The notes below the pieces were generated by a model. It was not told where the DNA came from and searched no databases. It was given only the letters and a program-made list of their open reading frames with translations. 6,352 bases of DNA from Thermofilum sp. (lineage in GTDB: Archaea > Thermoproteota > Thermoprotei > Thermofilales > Thermofilaceae), in NCBI GenBank assembly GCA_020832965.1, contig JAJHRM010000151.1, positions 1 to 6,352 of the forward strand, in the 5' to 3' direction. Positions within the stretch are counted from its first letter, which is position 1. Every line of letters begins with the position of its first letter. This document shows positions 6,253 to 6,352 of this stretch, one piece after another. Made by a program: the position numbers and the translations under genes.

Positions 6253-6352
6253 TTATTTAATTAAATTATTGAAAATAAATTCATATTGTTTTGCAATTAT
6301 TTGAGGAGAGAAATGCTCTTCAGCATACTTCCTTCCATTAAATCCCATTTTT
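6253..6352 (-). CDS. C-terminal end of a probable GT4 glycosyltransferase, cut by window edge
   Basis: Only 32 codons and the TAA (6255-6253) are inside the window. The end reads MGFNGRKYAEEHFSPQIIAK and continues with an aromatic, amphipathic tail. A NGRKYxEExFS...IAxxYExxF pattern is characteristic of the last helix of GT4 (glycosyl transferases group 1) proteins. One base separates its stop from the ATG of the GT2 gene, so the two are almost certainly co-transcribed. The call rests on the tail alone. Confidence 0.65.
   Translation of the reverse strand, partial: KMGFNGRKYAEEHFSPQIIAKQYEFIFNNLIK

Noticed and set aside
1..6352. CRISPR arrays, insertion sequences or attachment sites
   Set aside because: I found no spaced direct repeats, transposase motifs, long terminal inverted repeats or tRNA-gene fragment.

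Overview
The window looks like part of a surface-polysaccharide or glycoprotein-glycan locus from a thermophilic archaeon, most likely a Thermoproteota member (inference, moderate confidence). The reasons are TATA-like elements rather than bacterial -10/-35 pairs upstream of the leading genes, GTG and TTG starts, several starts with no Shine-Dalgarno sequence, and relatives typical of archaeal glycosylation clusters. Every convincing gene is on the minus strand, so transcription runs from the right edge to the left edge.

Right part (about 2010-6352, AT-rich, near 30% GC where counted). In transcription order it holds the last 32 codons of a probable GT4 glycosyltransferase cut by the window edge, a GT2-type glycosyltransferase (1-nt gap), a GT4-type glycosyltransferase (18-nt gap), then, after a 152-nt leader with a tandem duplication, a large polytopic membrane protein resembling GT-C glycosyltransferases. 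Together they look like a sugar-assembly line: cytoplasmic transferases building a lipid-linked glycan, and a multi-pass enzyme acting at or across the membrane.

Middle (1695-2037). No intact gene is present. A GC-richer stretch carries what looks like a decayed coding relic, followed by a promoter-like element with repeated ACGTAAA and AAGTAC motifs just upstream of the next gene.

Left part (1-1694, about two-thirds GC or more). It holds a FAD-dependent UDP-galactopyranose mutase/protoporphyrinogen-oxidase-like enzyme and, downstream with a strong Shine-Dalgarno sequence, the N-terminus of a multi-pass protein that best fits a polysaccharide flippase (MOP/Wzx-like). A mutase would supply an activated furanose sugar and a flippase would export the lipid-linked product, so both halves make sense in one pathway despite their very different base composition.

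The main points of interest are the sharp composition break near position 2010, a roughly 90-bp GC-rich patch inside the AT-rich GT-C gene exactly over its probable catalytic loop, the TTG start of that gene beside an overlapping ATG-initiated frame that a single-base homopolymer change would fuse to it, and the decayed relic between the two halves. I saw no clear evidence of an entirely new system; this is an accessory glycan locus with signs of mosaic assembly.
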